The position numbers and the translations under genes are program-made. 13,851 bases of DNA, taken from the NCBI GenBank assembly GCA_964644555.1, contig CAZXWI010000038.1:1-13851 (forward strand). Direction: 5' to 3'. Shown piece by piece: positions 1 through 7,047 of this stretch (within the stretch, counting starts at the first letter, position 1; each line of letters starts with the position of its first letter). The stretch is from RUG14186 sp964644555. Its GTDB lineage: Bacteria > Bacillota > Clostridia > Eubacteriales > Anaerofustaceae. The notes below the pieces were generated by a model. That model was given only the letters and a program-made list of their open reading frames with translations. It did no database searches and was not told the origin of the DNA.

Positions 1-49
1 TTATTGTTGTAAAGTGATAAACTTTTTTGCAAATCATAGTATTATTTAC

Positions 50-78
50 TTGACAAATTAACTTAATAGGGGTAAAAT
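50..78 (+). promoter_or_regulatory. Sigma-A-type promoter of livK
   Basis: A perfect -35 hexamer TTGACA (50-55) is followed after exactly 17 bases by TAAAAT (73-78), one mismatch from the -10 consensus. Transcription would start near position 85, about 70 bases ahead of the livK start codon. It is the only good promoter seen ahead of the liv genes, so it probably drives the whole operon. Confidence 0.8.
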
Positions 79-83
79 CAATG

Positions 84-118
84 AAATTATTGTTTTAATA
101 TGCTGATAACAATAATTT
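84..118 (+). repeat. Perfect 11-bp inverted repeat in livK leader
   Basis: AAATTATTGTT (84-94) and AACAATAATTT (108-118) are perfect inverted copies around a 13-base spacer. The dyad begins at the predicted transcription start, so it could be a repressor operator or a 5'-end mRNA stem-loop. The half-site TTATTGTT also occurs at positions 1-8, upstream of the -35 box. No consistent U-run follows, so an intrinsic attenuator is unlikely. What binds here, if anything, is unknown. Confidence 0.55.
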
Positions 119-153
119 GGTTTATTTTATTTAGTAATACTATGGAGGGCAAA

Positions 154-1356
154 ATGAAAAAATTAATGGCAATTCTTCTCGTTGTCGCACTTTGTTTTTC
201 AGCTTTCGCTTGCGGAGGCGGTAACGATGATGATTCTGTAGGCAACATTGTTGAAGGCGATACAATTAAAATCGGTGTATTCGAACCGACTACCGGAGAA
301 AACGGTGGCGGCGGAATGCAGGAAGTTTTGGGTATGCGTTATGCAAACCAGATGTATCCGACAATCGACATCAACGGCACTACATATAAGATTGAGCTTG
401 TTGAAGTAGATAACCAATCGGATAAAACAGCAGCAGTTACAGCAGCTCAGACATTGGTTTCTTCCAATGTAATCGCAGTTTTGGGTTCATACGGCTCAAG
501 CGTTGCTATAGCAGCAGGTGAAACATTTGCTCAGGCAAAAGTTCCCGCAATCGGTGCTTCTTGCACAAACCCGCAGGTTACACTCGGCAACGACTACTAT
601 TTCAGAGTTTGCTTCCTCGAACCGTTCCAGGGTACTGTAATGGCAAGTTACGCTTGGGAGCAGGGATACACAAAAGCAGCTCTCATCAGCCAGAATGGCG
701 ATGACTACTCAACAGGTCTTGCTGAATACTTCAAGATTGCATATGAAAGACTCGGCGGCGAGATCGTAGCTAACGAAACATATCAGACAAACGAAACAGA
801 CTTCAATGCTATTCTTACCACAATCAAAGGTACAGATGCTCAAGTTATTTTCGCTCCGTCATCAATTACAACAGCTACATTGCTCTTACCTCAGGCAAGA
901 AATGTAGGTATCACACTTCCTATCATGGCAGGTGATACATGGGAAAACGAAACAATCATTTCTGATTCGGCAGAAGGTTGCGTATTCTCCACATTCTTTG
1001 ATGAAAATGATACAACAAATACAATCGCAAAAGATTTTGTAACAGGCTTTAAAGCATTCCTTAATGCTAACCCCGACTATATTGTTGCAAACGGCAACAC
1101 AGACGGTGTAGCAGCAGTTTCGGCACTCGGTTATGATGCATATTTGGCAGTTTATAATGCACTTCTTTCTCTTGACGGAACAGAAGGCGAAATTACTTCA
1201 TCGGCAGTTCGTGATGCTATTGCCGCAGCTGATTTTGACGCTGTAACAGGTCATATCACATTCGATGAAAACGGTGATGCCAACAAAGATACAGCTTACA
1301 TAAAAGAAGTTAAAGATGGTAAGTTCGTGTTTGTAAAAACTCAGGTTGCAGAATAA
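154..1356 (+). CDS. livK: Branched-chain amino acid ABC transporter, substrate-binding lipoprotein
   Basis: Extracellular solute-binding lipoprotein that would capture Leu/Ile/Val (or a related amino acid) and deliver it to the LivHM channel encoded just downstream. The 400-residue product starts with a lipoprotein signal: KK, a hydrophobic stretch, then Cys20 in the lipobox SAFAC, followed by a flexible Gly/Asp linker. The mature part is a type I periplasmic-binding fold (Peripla_BP_6): IKIGVFEPTTGENGG near the N-terminus, then VLGSYGSSVAIAAGE and AALISQNGDDYSTGLAEYFK. The start at 154 is preferred because GGAGGG (144-149) lies directly ahead. An in-frame ATG at 142 overlaps that site, and an earlier ATG at 100 has no such site. 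The gene uses many codons ending in A or C (ACA, GCA, AAC), hinting at stronger expression than its neighbours. Exact substrate cannot be read from the sequence. Confidence 0.93.
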   Translation: MKKLMAILLVVALCFSAFACGGGNDDDSVGNIVEGDTIKIGVFEPTTGENGGGGMQEVLGMRYANQMYPTIDINGTTYKIELVEVDNQSDKTAAVTAAQTLVSSNVIAVLGSYGSSVAIAAGETFAQAKVPAIGASCTNPQVTLGNDYYFRVCFLEPFQGTVMASYAWEQGYTKAALISQNGDDYSTGLAEYFKIAYERLGGEIVANETYQTNETDFNAILTTIKGTDAQVIFAPSSITTATLLLPQARNVGITLPIMAGDTWENETIISDSAEGCVFSTFFDENDTTNTIAKDFVTGFKAFLNANPDYIVANGNTDGVAAVSALGYDAYLAVYNALLSLDGTEGEITSSAVRDAIAAADFDAVTGHITFDENGDANKDTAYIKEVKDGKFVFVKTQVAE

Positions 1357-1383
1357 TATAATTCATAAGATTTGAGCTATTTC

Positions 1384-1414
1384 GGCGGGAGCTAAAAGAT
1401 ACTCCCGCCTTTTT
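1384..1414 (+). terminator. Intrinsic terminator between livK and livH
   Basis: GGCGGGAG (1384-1391) pairs with CTCCCGCC (1402-1409) around a 10-base loop, followed by five Ts (1410-1414). The stem is unusually GC-rich for this locus. Since livH has no evident promoter of its own, this is best read as a partial terminator that lets a fraction of transcripts continue, giving more binding protein than membrane complex. Confidence 0.85.
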
Positions 1415-1452
1415 AATATTTTGGTTATTTTGATTAAAGGGAATTATACGCT

Positions 1453-2340
1453 ATGACACTATCTACATTTTTACAGTATTGTTTAACAGGTATTTCCATA
1501 GGCAGTATATATGCACTTATAGCTATAGGCTATACGATGGTTTACGGTATCTTGCGTCTTATAAATTTCGCACACGGCGATATATTTATGATGGCAGCAT
1601 ACTTTATGATATTTGCTATGGTGGACTTTCAGATTCCATGGTACATATCGTTAATCATAGTTTGCGTGGGAACTGTGTTGTTGGGAATAGTTATTGAAAA
1701 GGTTGCATACAAACCTCTCAGAAGCGCACCTCGTATGTCGATAATGATATCGGCAATAGGTGTATCGTATTTTTTACAGAATTTGGCAACATATTTGTTT
1801 TCGGCACTCCCAAAAGCATATCCCGATATTGCGTTTCTTAACAAGACAATTACAATGGGAGAAATATCGACTTCTGTCGTTACATTTGTAACTCCTATTT
1901 TGACTATAGTATTGGTAGTTGTACTTTTGTGGCTCATCAACCACACCAAAATCGGTATGGCAATGAGAGCAGTTTCCAAAGATTTTGAAACCTCCAAACT
2001 CATGGGTATCAAAATCAACGGAGTAATCAGCTTCACTTTTGCCATCGGCTGTCTTTTGGCGGCTATAGGTTCCGTGCTTTATTTCGTGCCTCGTCCGTCG
2101 GTTTATCCTTTGGCAGGTTCTTTGCCGGGGCTTAAGTGCTTTATTGCCGCTGTATTCGGTGGAATCGGCTCCATTCCGGGAGCTGTTGTAGGTGGGTTTA
2201 TAATAGGGCTTTCGGAAACATTTATCAAAGCATTCGGATATTCCGAATTTTCCGATGTATTTACATTTGTGCTTTTGATAGCCGTATTATTGTTTAAACC
2301 GACAGGCCTATTCGGAGAAAAAACAGAGGAGAAGGTGTGA
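1453..2340 (+). CDS. livH: Branched-chain amino acid ABC transporter, permease LivH
   Basis: One of the two membrane subunits forming the translocation channel of the LivKHMGF importer. The 295-residue product is hydrophobic throughout, with about eight predicted membrane segments. It carries LivH hallmarks: ISIGSIYALIAIGYTMVYGI near the N-terminus, the motif INFAHGD at about 37-43, and a cytoplasmic coupling loop KIGMAMRAVSKDFETSKLMGI at about 166-186 that contacts an ATPase. Length matches the family (about 290). A modest purine-rich site (AAAGGGA) lies about 11 bases ahead of the ATG. The gene follows the livK terminator by about 40 bases and is separated from livM by only 4 bases, so translation of the two is probably coupled. 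Confidence 0.95.
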   Translation: MTLSTFLQYCLTGISIGSIYALIAIGYTMVYGILRLINFAHGDIFMMAAYFMIFAMVDFQIPWYISLIIVCVGTVLLGIVIEKVAYKPLRSAPRMSIMISAIGVSYFLQNLATYLFSALPKAYPDIAFLNKTITMGEISTSVVTFVTPILTIVLVVVLLWLINHTKIGMAMRAVSKDFETSKLMGIKINGVISFTFAIGCLLAAIGSVLYFVPRPSVYPLAGSLPGLKCFIAAVFGGIGSIPGAVVGGFIIGLSETFIKAFGYSEFSDVFTFVLLIAVLLFKPTGLFGEKTEEKV

Positions 2341-2344
2341 GAAT

Positions 2345-3430
2345 ATGAAAAAACAAACAAAACTTATTTTAAACATTGCACTCTTTGCTGTTTTGGCTTT
2401 AGTGTTGGTAGTAATTGATAATACATCTTCCAAAACATCCATGATCAGAACTGTTTTGCAAATGGGCGCCATATACGCTCTTATGGCTGTTTCCATGAAC
2501 TTGCTCAACGGTTTTACGGGGCTTTTCTCTCTCGGTCAGGCAGGGTTTATGGCAGTTGGCGCATATGTTTTCGCCATATTGACTATACCCGTCAGTGCAA
2601 AACCCAGCGTTTATTATTTGTATGGTGTAAACGATGTTTTGGCAAATATAGAATTGCCGGTAATTCCAGCAATGATAATTGCAGGGCTGGTTTCGGCAGG
2701 GTTTGCGGCATTGATAGGTTCGCCTGTTTTAAGGCTTAAAAGCGATTATTTTGCTATAGCCACGCTTGGATTTTCGGAAATAGTCAGAATGGTCGTTGCC
2801 AGCAGCCCTCTTGCCACGATTACCAATGGTTCGTTCGGGCTTAAAAAGATACCCGGTTTCACATCATTCTATTCGCCGTTTATCGTTGCGGCAATATGCA
2901 TTGCGCTTATCGTGCTTATAATCAATTCCTCCTACGGTCGTGCATTCAAGGCAATAAGAGAGGACGAGATAGCAGCAGAGGCAATGGGTATTAACCTTGC
3001 CAGGACAAAGCTTTTATCGTTTGTAATAAGCTCGTTCTTCGCAGGGATTGGCGGAGCTTTGCTCGCTCAATATTTAGGCGCTATTACATCAACCACATTC
3101 CCCATAAAGCTCACATACGATATTTTGCTTATCGTGGTAATTGGAGGAATGGGCAGCGTTACGGGAAGCATTATTTCGGCATTTCTGGTCATTGCCAGCA
3201 AAGAATGGTGGCTTAGATTTTTGGATACCGAAATGTATATAGGTTCGTTTAAAGTTCCTCTTCTTAAAAACGGCTTCAGAATGGTTGTATTCTCACTCAT
3301 TCTTATGATAGTTGTACTCTTCTTCAGAAAAGGTATTATGGGAACAAAAGAATTCAGTTGGGACGGTATCTACAACTTTTTTAAGAAGAAATCGAAAAAG
3401 AAAGATTCAAGCGAGGAGGTTATGCAATAA
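2345..3430 (+). CDS. livM: Branched-chain amino acid ABC transporter, permease LivM
   Basis: Second membrane subunit of the importer, pairing with LivH. The 361-residue protein has about eight to ten hydrophobic segments, the family motif LFSLGQAGFMAVGAY at about 60-74, GSPVLRLKSDYFAIATLGF at about 125-143, and the coupling loop SYGRAFKAIREDEIAAEAMG at about 196-215. A Lys-rich cytoplasmic tail (KKKSKKKDSSEE) closes the protein. The ribosome binding site AGGAG lies inside the end of livH, and the stop codon TAA directly abuts the livG ATG, so livH, livM and livG form a tightly packed unit. Length is slightly above the 320-350 common for Gram-positive LivM because of the tail. Confidence 0.95.
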   Translation: MKKQTKLILNIALFAVLALVLVVIDNTSSKTSMIRTVLQMGAIYALMAVSMNLLNGFTGLFSLGQAGFMAVGAYVFAILTIPVSAKPSVYYLYGVNDVLANIELPVIPAMIIAGLVSAGFAALIGSPVLRLKSDYFAIATLGFSEIVRMVVASSPLATITNGSFGLKKIPGFTSFYSPFIVAAICIALIVLIINSSYGRAFKAIREDEIAAEAMGINLARTKLLSFVISSFFAGIGGALLAQYLGAITSTTFPIKLTYDILLIVVIGGMGSVTGSIISAFLVIASKEWWLRFLDTEMYIGSFKVPLLKNGFRMVVFSLILMIVVLFFRKGIMGTKEFSWDGIYNFFKKKSKKKDSSEEVMQ

Positions 3431-4282
3431 ATGGCTGAAAATATCCTCGAATTAAAAGGAATTACGATGCAGTTTGGCGGAGTCGTTGCGGTGGATAACT
3501 TTTCCATGGACATTGAAAAAGGCTCGGTTACTGCATTGATAGGCCCTAACGGAGCCGGCAAGACGACCGTTTTCAACACGATAACGGGAGTATATCAACC
3601 GACAAACGGCGAAGTATATTTTGAAGGAAACAAAATCATTTCCGCCCGTCCGCATGGGGCAATGAAGAAAATATATGCAGGAAGCAATCCCAATCTTGAC
3701 GGTGAAATTATCAAAAAAACACCCGATGAATTAACCAAGATAGGCATTGCCAGAACATTCCAAAATATAAGGTTGTTTTCAAACCTTACGGTATTTGAAA
3801 ATGTTTTGATTGCCAAACATATGAGAGCAAAACAAAATATTTTTTCCGCAACATTAAGATTAAATGCCAAAGAAGAAAAGCGTATGCGTGATGAGGTATG
3901 CGAGCTATTAAAAATGCAAAATATGCTTCATTTAAAAGATGAATTGGCTTCTTCTCTTCCGTACGGACTTCAGCGAAGGCTTGAGATAGCACGAGCATTG
4001 GCTACCGAACCGAAACTTCTTCTTCTTGACGAACCGGCAGCCGGCATGAACCCACAGGAAACGCTGGAACTCACTCAATTCGTTTCCGAAATAAAAAATC
4101 AATTCGACTTATCGGTTCTTCTTATTGAGCATCATATGCAAATAGTAATGGATATTTCCGATAAAATATATGTTGTGGACTTCGGCAAGAAGATTGCAGA
4201 GGGTACACCCGATGAGGTCAAACATAATCCGAAAGTTATTGAAGCATATTTGGGGGTGGATGAAGATGCTGTTGAGGGTTGA
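3431..4282 (+). CDS. livG: Branched-chain amino acid ABC transporter, ATPase LivG
   Basis: Cytoplasmic ATPase that powers the importer together with LivF. Visible motifs in the 283-residue product: Walker A GPNGAGKT (38-45), Q-loop Gln111, signature region LPYGLQRRLEIARAL (176-190), Walker B LLLLDEP (196-202), and the H-loop His in IEHHM (232-236). It is longer than the usual 250-260 residues: about 25 extra residues (about 72-97) sit between the Walker A subdomain and the Q-loop. The signature reads LPYGL where LivG proteins normally have Q at the fifth place. The start abuts the livM stop, with AGGAGG about 10 bases ahead. The last 17 bases overlap livF. The family call is firm; the effect of the insertion is unknown. 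Confidence 0.95.
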   Translation: MAENILELKGITMQFGGVVAVDNFSMDIEKGSVTALIGPNGAGKTTVFNTITGVYQPTNGEVYFEGNKIISARPHGAMKKIYAGSNPNLDGEIIKKTPDELTKIGIARTFQNIRLFSNLTVFENVLIAKHMRAKQNIFSATLRLNAKEEKRMRDEVCELLKMQNMLHLKDELASSLPYGLQRRLEIARALATEPKLLLLDEPAAGMNPQETLELTQFVSEIKNQFDLSVLLIEHHMQIVMDISDKIYVVDFGKKIAEGTPDEVKHNPKVIEAYLGVDEDAVEG

Positions 4283-4967
4283 GGATTTAGTTGTAAATTA
4301 CGGAGCGATTCAGGCTGTAAGAGGAATAAGCTTTGATGTTGAAGAGGGCAGTATAGTAACGCTCATAGGTGCTAATGGTGCAGGTAAATCGACAACATTG
4401 AAAGCTATATCAGGGCTTATCAAAGCTCAAAGCGGCAAGATAATATATAATGATAAGGATATTACAGGACTTGACACCACGCAAATTGTTGCCGGCGGAA
4501 TTACTCTTGTGCCGGAGGGTAGAAGAATTTTCCCTGATTTAACGGTTTTGGAAAATATCAAAATCGGTGCTTATATGCGTAGCGATGACTTGACTGATGA
4601 TATTAATTGGGTATATGAACTTTTCCCCAGATTGAAGGAACGCCATTGGCAACTGGCAGGAACTTTATCGGGTGGTGAACAGCAGATGTTGGCTGTAGCA
4701 AGAGCGCTTATGAGTAAACCCAAGCTTATTATGATGGACGAACCGTCATTGGGTCTTGCTCCGATATTCGTAAAAGGTATATTCGATATTATCAAAGAGA
4801 TAAACAAAAGCGGAGTTACTATTCTGCTTATTGAACAGAATGCCAATATGGCACTTAAAGTCGCAGATGTCGGATATGTTTTGGAAACAGGCCTTATTTC
4901 CATGAGCGGAACAGGTAAAGAGCTTTTGGATAATGAGGATGTTAAAAATGCATATCTCGGTCATTAA
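4266..4967 (+). CDS. livF: Branched-chain amino acid ABC transporter, ATPase LivF
   Basis: Second ATPase of the importer, 233 residues, the normal LivF length. Motifs: Walker A GANGAGKST (35-43), VPEGRRIFPDLTV (82-94), a canonical ABC signature LSGGEQQ (134-140), Walker B LIMMDEP (154-160), and IEQNAN (189-194), where LivF proteins characteristically carry Gln in place of the H-loop His. The start at 4266 (MLLRVEDLVVNYG) is chosen because it matches the family N-terminus and has the G-rich stretch GGGGGTGG (4252-4259) six bases ahead; an ATG at 4260 would overlap that site. The coding start lies within the 3' end of livG, so the two ATPases are probably translationally coupled. It is the last gene of the liv operon. 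Confidence 0.95.
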   Translation: MLLRVEDLVVNYGAIQAVRGISFDVEEGSIVTLIGANGAGKSTTLKAISGLIKAQSGKIIYNDKDITGLDTTQIVAGGITLVPEGRRIFPDLTVLENIKIGAYMRSDDLTDDINWVYELFPRLKERHWQLAGTLSGGEQQMLAVARALMSKPKLIMMDEPSLGLAPIFVKGIFDIIKEINKSGVTILLIEQNANMALKVADVGYVLETGLISMSGTGKELLDNEDVKNAYLGH

Positions 4968-4983
4968 TTAAAATAACCAAAAA

Positions 4984-5026
4984 ATGCATACCGATACATC
5001 AATCCTGTTTCGGTATGTATTTTTTT
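4984..5026 (+). terminator. Intrinsic terminator of the liv operon
   Basis: ATGCATACCGA (4984-4994) pairs with TCGGTATGTAT (5010-5020) with a single G-U pair and a 15-base loop, followed by a run of Ts up to 5026. It stands 16 bases after the livF stop. Its T-run runs directly into the left end of the repeat array. Confidence 0.85.
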
Positions 5027-5388
5027 AACGGTTAAATGTAATAAGAAAAGAATGCAATAAGCTTGCTTAATTAAAATTCTTTTCTTATTACATTTAAGGC
5101 AANNNNNNNNNNNNNNNNNNNNNNNNNNNNNNNNNNNNNNNNNNNNNNNNNNNNNNNNNNNNNNNNNNNNNNNNNNNNNNNNNNNNNNNNNNNNNNNNNN
5201 NNTAAAGAAGAATGCAATAAGCTTGCTTAATTAAAATTCTTTTCTTATTACATTTAAGGCAAACGAAGTTTGGCAAAGGAGAGATAAAAAAATCTCTCCT
5301 TTCCGTTAAAAATAGCAGGAACTTAATAAAGAAGAATGCAATAAGCTTGCTTAATTAAAATTCTTTTCTTATTACATTTAACCGTTAA
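5025..5388. repeat. 124-bp tandem palindromic repeat array with 29-bp terminal inverted repeats
   Basis: Three copies of an identical 47-base core begin at 5051, 5211 and 5335; the last two are exactly 124 bases apart. The first copy lies in a perfect 22-bp inverted repeat (5032-5053 with 5076-5097) around a 22-base loop. The unit also holds an 11-bp perfect hairpin, AAAGGAGAGAT (5275-5285) with ATCTCTCCTTT (5292-5302), and a small one (CAAAC-GAA-GTTTG, 5260-5272). The whole block is bounded by 29-bp perfect inverted repeats (5025-5053 and 5360-5388), each ending in TTAACGG outward. No open reading frame or transposase is present. It could be an expanded MITE-like or REP-like intergenic element. 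No target duplication is obvious. Confidence 0.75.
5103..5202. other. Assembly gap (100 Ns) inside the repeat array
   Basis: Exactly 100 unknown bases, the conventional placeholder for a gap of unestimated size. The sequence before the gap ends in GGCAA of one repeat copy, and the sequence after it resumes just ahead of the next copy. If the 124-bp period holds, the true missing length would be 64 bases plus a multiple of 124. Repeat collapse is the likely cause. Confidence 0.95.
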
Positions 5389-5424
5389 TAAATATCCGAG
5401 AACTTTTCACATCATACTTTTTAC

Positions 5425-5506
5425 TGTATAATATTTATAATTAACCAATCATTACTTTCAACTCTCAGGTTATGTCCTGTAGATTTTTCGGTAAATTCTA
5501 TATAAT
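5425..5506 (+). promoter_or_regulatory. Candidate promoters ahead of the XRE regulator
   Basis: Two perfect TATAAT boxes are present. The one at 5427-5432 is preceded by TG and by TTTTCA (5404-5409) at 17 bases. The one at 5501-5506 has only a weak -35 (TGTAGA, 5478-5483) and would start transcription almost at the ribosome binding site. Either could drive the regulator gene at 5530. Confidence 0.4.
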
Positions 5507-5529
5507 GCTTTTTGAAAGAGGAGATTATT

Positions 5530-6216
5530 ATGGACCAAGAGAAAATAGGTATCTTTATTGCAGAATGTCGCAAAGAGAAAAAGTTAACACAAGAGCAACT
5601 TGCCGAAAAATTAGGTGTTACGGATAAGTCGATAAGCAGATGGGAGAACGGAAAAACTATGCCGGATATTTCATTGTTCGAGCCTTTGTGCAACGAATTG
5701 AATATTTCCGTTGCCGAATTGTTAAAGGGCGAAAGAATACACAGTGAAATCATAAGCGACAAAAAAGCATCGGTAAATTTATCGGCAAAAACATTGATGA
5801 GTTACACTCAATATATAAAATGCAAAAACAAAAGAATTATTTTGAGTGTGTTTTTTGTTGTGAGTTTACTTCCCATGTTATTAAATCAATACGGAGGGCT
5901 AAAAGGAGTTTCCGAAATAAGCGGGCTTATCAATTTATTTAATCCGATAGGCTTATTGTCCGTTTTGTTGTTCGCACTCGGTGTGTGGCTGCCACTTAAA
6001 AATAATAGGTTAAGTAAGCTTATCGGTGCTTTGGGGGTAATAGGTATAGTAATATCCGAAATATATAAATTTCTCACTTGGCATATAATGAATATAACGG
6101 GAGAGTTTAGTATACAAAACAGCATTAATTTGGCTTTCCCTGAGTTTTATGTGGGGCTGATAATATCTTTGGTAATGATAATCATTTATTTTTGCATTGA
6201 TAAGATAATAAAATAA
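5530..6216 (+). CDS. Membrane-anchored XRE-family transcriptional regulator
   Basis: The 228-residue product has an N-terminal helix-turn-helix of the XRE/Cro type (residues about 7-67): IAECRKEKKLTQEQLAEKLG, then VTDKSISRWENGKTMPDISL, and a final helix ending in ISVAELLKGE. A linker leads to four hydrophobic segments at about 103-119, 137-155, 163-183 and 206-223, so the DNA-binding domain is tethered to the inner face of the membrane. This architecture is common in Clostridia; targets cannot be read from sequence, though such regulators often act on their own promoter or on neighbouring membrane genes. The start at 5530 is set by AGAGGAG about 7 bases ahead; an upstream in-frame TTG at 5512 would precede that site. 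It is transcribed alone, just right of the repeat array. Confidence 0.85.
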   Translation: MDQEKIGIFIAECRKEKKLTQEQLAEKLGVTDKSISRWENGKTMPDISLFEPLCNELNISVAELLKGERIHSEIISDKKASVNLSAKTLMSYTQYIKCKNKRIILSVFFVVSLLPMLLNQYGGLKGVSEISGLINLFNPIGLLSVLLFALGVWLPLKNNRLSKLIGALGVIGIVISEIYKFLTWHIMNITGEFSIQNSINLAFPEFYVGLIISLVMIIIYFCIDKIIK

Positions 6217-6234
6217 GAAAAATAAACATTTTTT

Positions 6235-6289
6235 AGGATTAATTTGCGTTTGTCGCCGTAATAGGGGTTCTTAAACATAAATTAATCTT
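6235..6289. repeat. Interrupted inverted repeat in the 6217-6345 intergenic region
   Basis: AGGATTAATTT (6235-6245) and AAATTAATCTT (6279-6289) are inverted copies with one G-U-compatible mismatch, separated by 33 bases. TTAATTTGC also recurs directly at 6239 and 6289. It could be a weak terminator for the XRE gene or an operator for the following gene; its AT-rich arms and long loop make either call weak. Confidence 0.3.
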
Positions 6290-6316
6290 AATTTGCTTTT
6301 ATAGTTTCGTTCGCTG

Positions 6317-6325
6317 TGATAAAAT
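6317..6325 (+). promoter_or_regulatory. Extended -10 promoter of the peptidoglycan-binding/yibE-F pair
   Basis: TGATAAAAT is an extended -10 element (TG, one base, TAAAAT at 6320-6325) about 20 bases ahead of the start codon at 6346. No good -35 is seen at the expected place (TTTTAT at 6297-6302), which an extended -10 can tolerate. Confidence 0.45.
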
Positions 6326-6345
6326 AACCCTATATGAGGTGTATT

Positions 6346-7047
6346 ATGATTAAAACAAAATCAGCATTGCTATATATTTTTATCACAGTTTTGTTTTTAT
6401 GTTTGTTTGCATCTTTTGATGCCGAAAGATATTTTGATTACGCATCTGCTTTGGATGTAAGCGATGAAAATATGATGAGAGCCATTACCGATGATATGAA
6501 AGACCTTTATATCGATACAGGTGATAAGGGCGATGATGTCGACACGGATACCATAACCGAATATATTTTAAATGACGAATCCCCCGCCATTAAAGAGTAT
6601 AAATTTATTTTGTACTATCTTGATTATGCGGATTATCCGAAAAACGGTTTATTTGATTCCGACTTGGAACTTGCCGTAAAGAATTATCAAACTGAGAAAC
6701 TGCTTAAAGTTACGGGAATCCTCAATGTCGAAACTATGAACGCTTTGGAAAAAGAAGTTTTGACTTATAAAGAGGGTAAATACGGTGTGGCTATTTTAGA
6801 ATACAAAGAAACTTTGCAAAAATTAGGTTATATAGATGAATCCGAAGTGCTGACTCAGGCTTTTGATGCTGAATTGACCGAGGTTATCAAAGCATATCAG
6901 AGAAACAATAAGGTAGAAGAAAGCGGATATTTTGATGTGTATACGCAAATAGAACTCAGAAAGCCTTTGGAAAACCAATATGATGTAAACGGGAATATCG
7001 TAAGCCCCGACATCCCCGAGGGAAACGGCACAACAGATGAAGAATAA
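6346..7047 (+). CDS. Secreted or membrane-anchored protein with two peptidoglycan-binding (PG_binding_1-like) domains
   Basis: The 233-residue product has a hydrophobic N-terminus (about 6-24, a signal peptide or an uncleaved anchor), an acidic Asp-rich stretch (about 38-72), and two repeats with the three-helix pattern of PG_binding_1 domains. The first is about 80-135 (YLDYADYPKNGLFDSDLELA then VKNYQ and TGILNVETMNAL); the second is about 148-205 (LQKLGYIDESEVLTQAFDAE, IKAYQRNN, GYFDVYTQIEL). The tail is acidic. The protein probably binds cell wall outside the membrane; no catalytic domain is attached. The start at 6346 has GAGGTG (6337-6342) ahead, whereas the ATG at 6334 has no site. It overlaps the YibE/F gene by 11 bases, so the two are probably coupled. 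Confidence 0.75.
   Translation: MIKTKSALLYIFITVLFLCLFASFDAERYFDYASALDVSDENMMRAITDDMKDLYIDTGDKGDDVDTDTITEYILNDESPAIKEYKFILYYLDYADYPKNGLFDSDLELAVKNYQTEKLLKVTGILNVETMNALEKEVLTYKEGKYGVAILEYKETLQKLGYIDESEVLTQAFDAELTEVIKAYQRNNKVEESGYFDVYTQIELRKPLENQYDVNGNIVSPDIPEGNGTTDEE

Noticed and set aside
84..130. Transcription attenuator in the livK leader
   Set aside because: The dyad is AT-only in its arms and is followed by a mixed T/A/G stretch rather than a T-run; an operator or a 5' stabilising hairpin fits better.
5094..5276. 60-codon minus-strand frame crossing the gap
   Set aside because: More than half of it is unknown bases and the rest is the palindromic repeat, so the frame is an artefact of the Ns.
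5275..5302. Intrinsic terminator within the repeat array
   Set aside because: The 11-bp hairpin is perfect, but the A-run is in the loop and no T-run follows the stem on either strand.
5025..5388. CRISPR array
   Set aside because: Repeats recur at 124 bases with identical rather than unique intervening sequence, only three copies are seen, and no cas genes are near.
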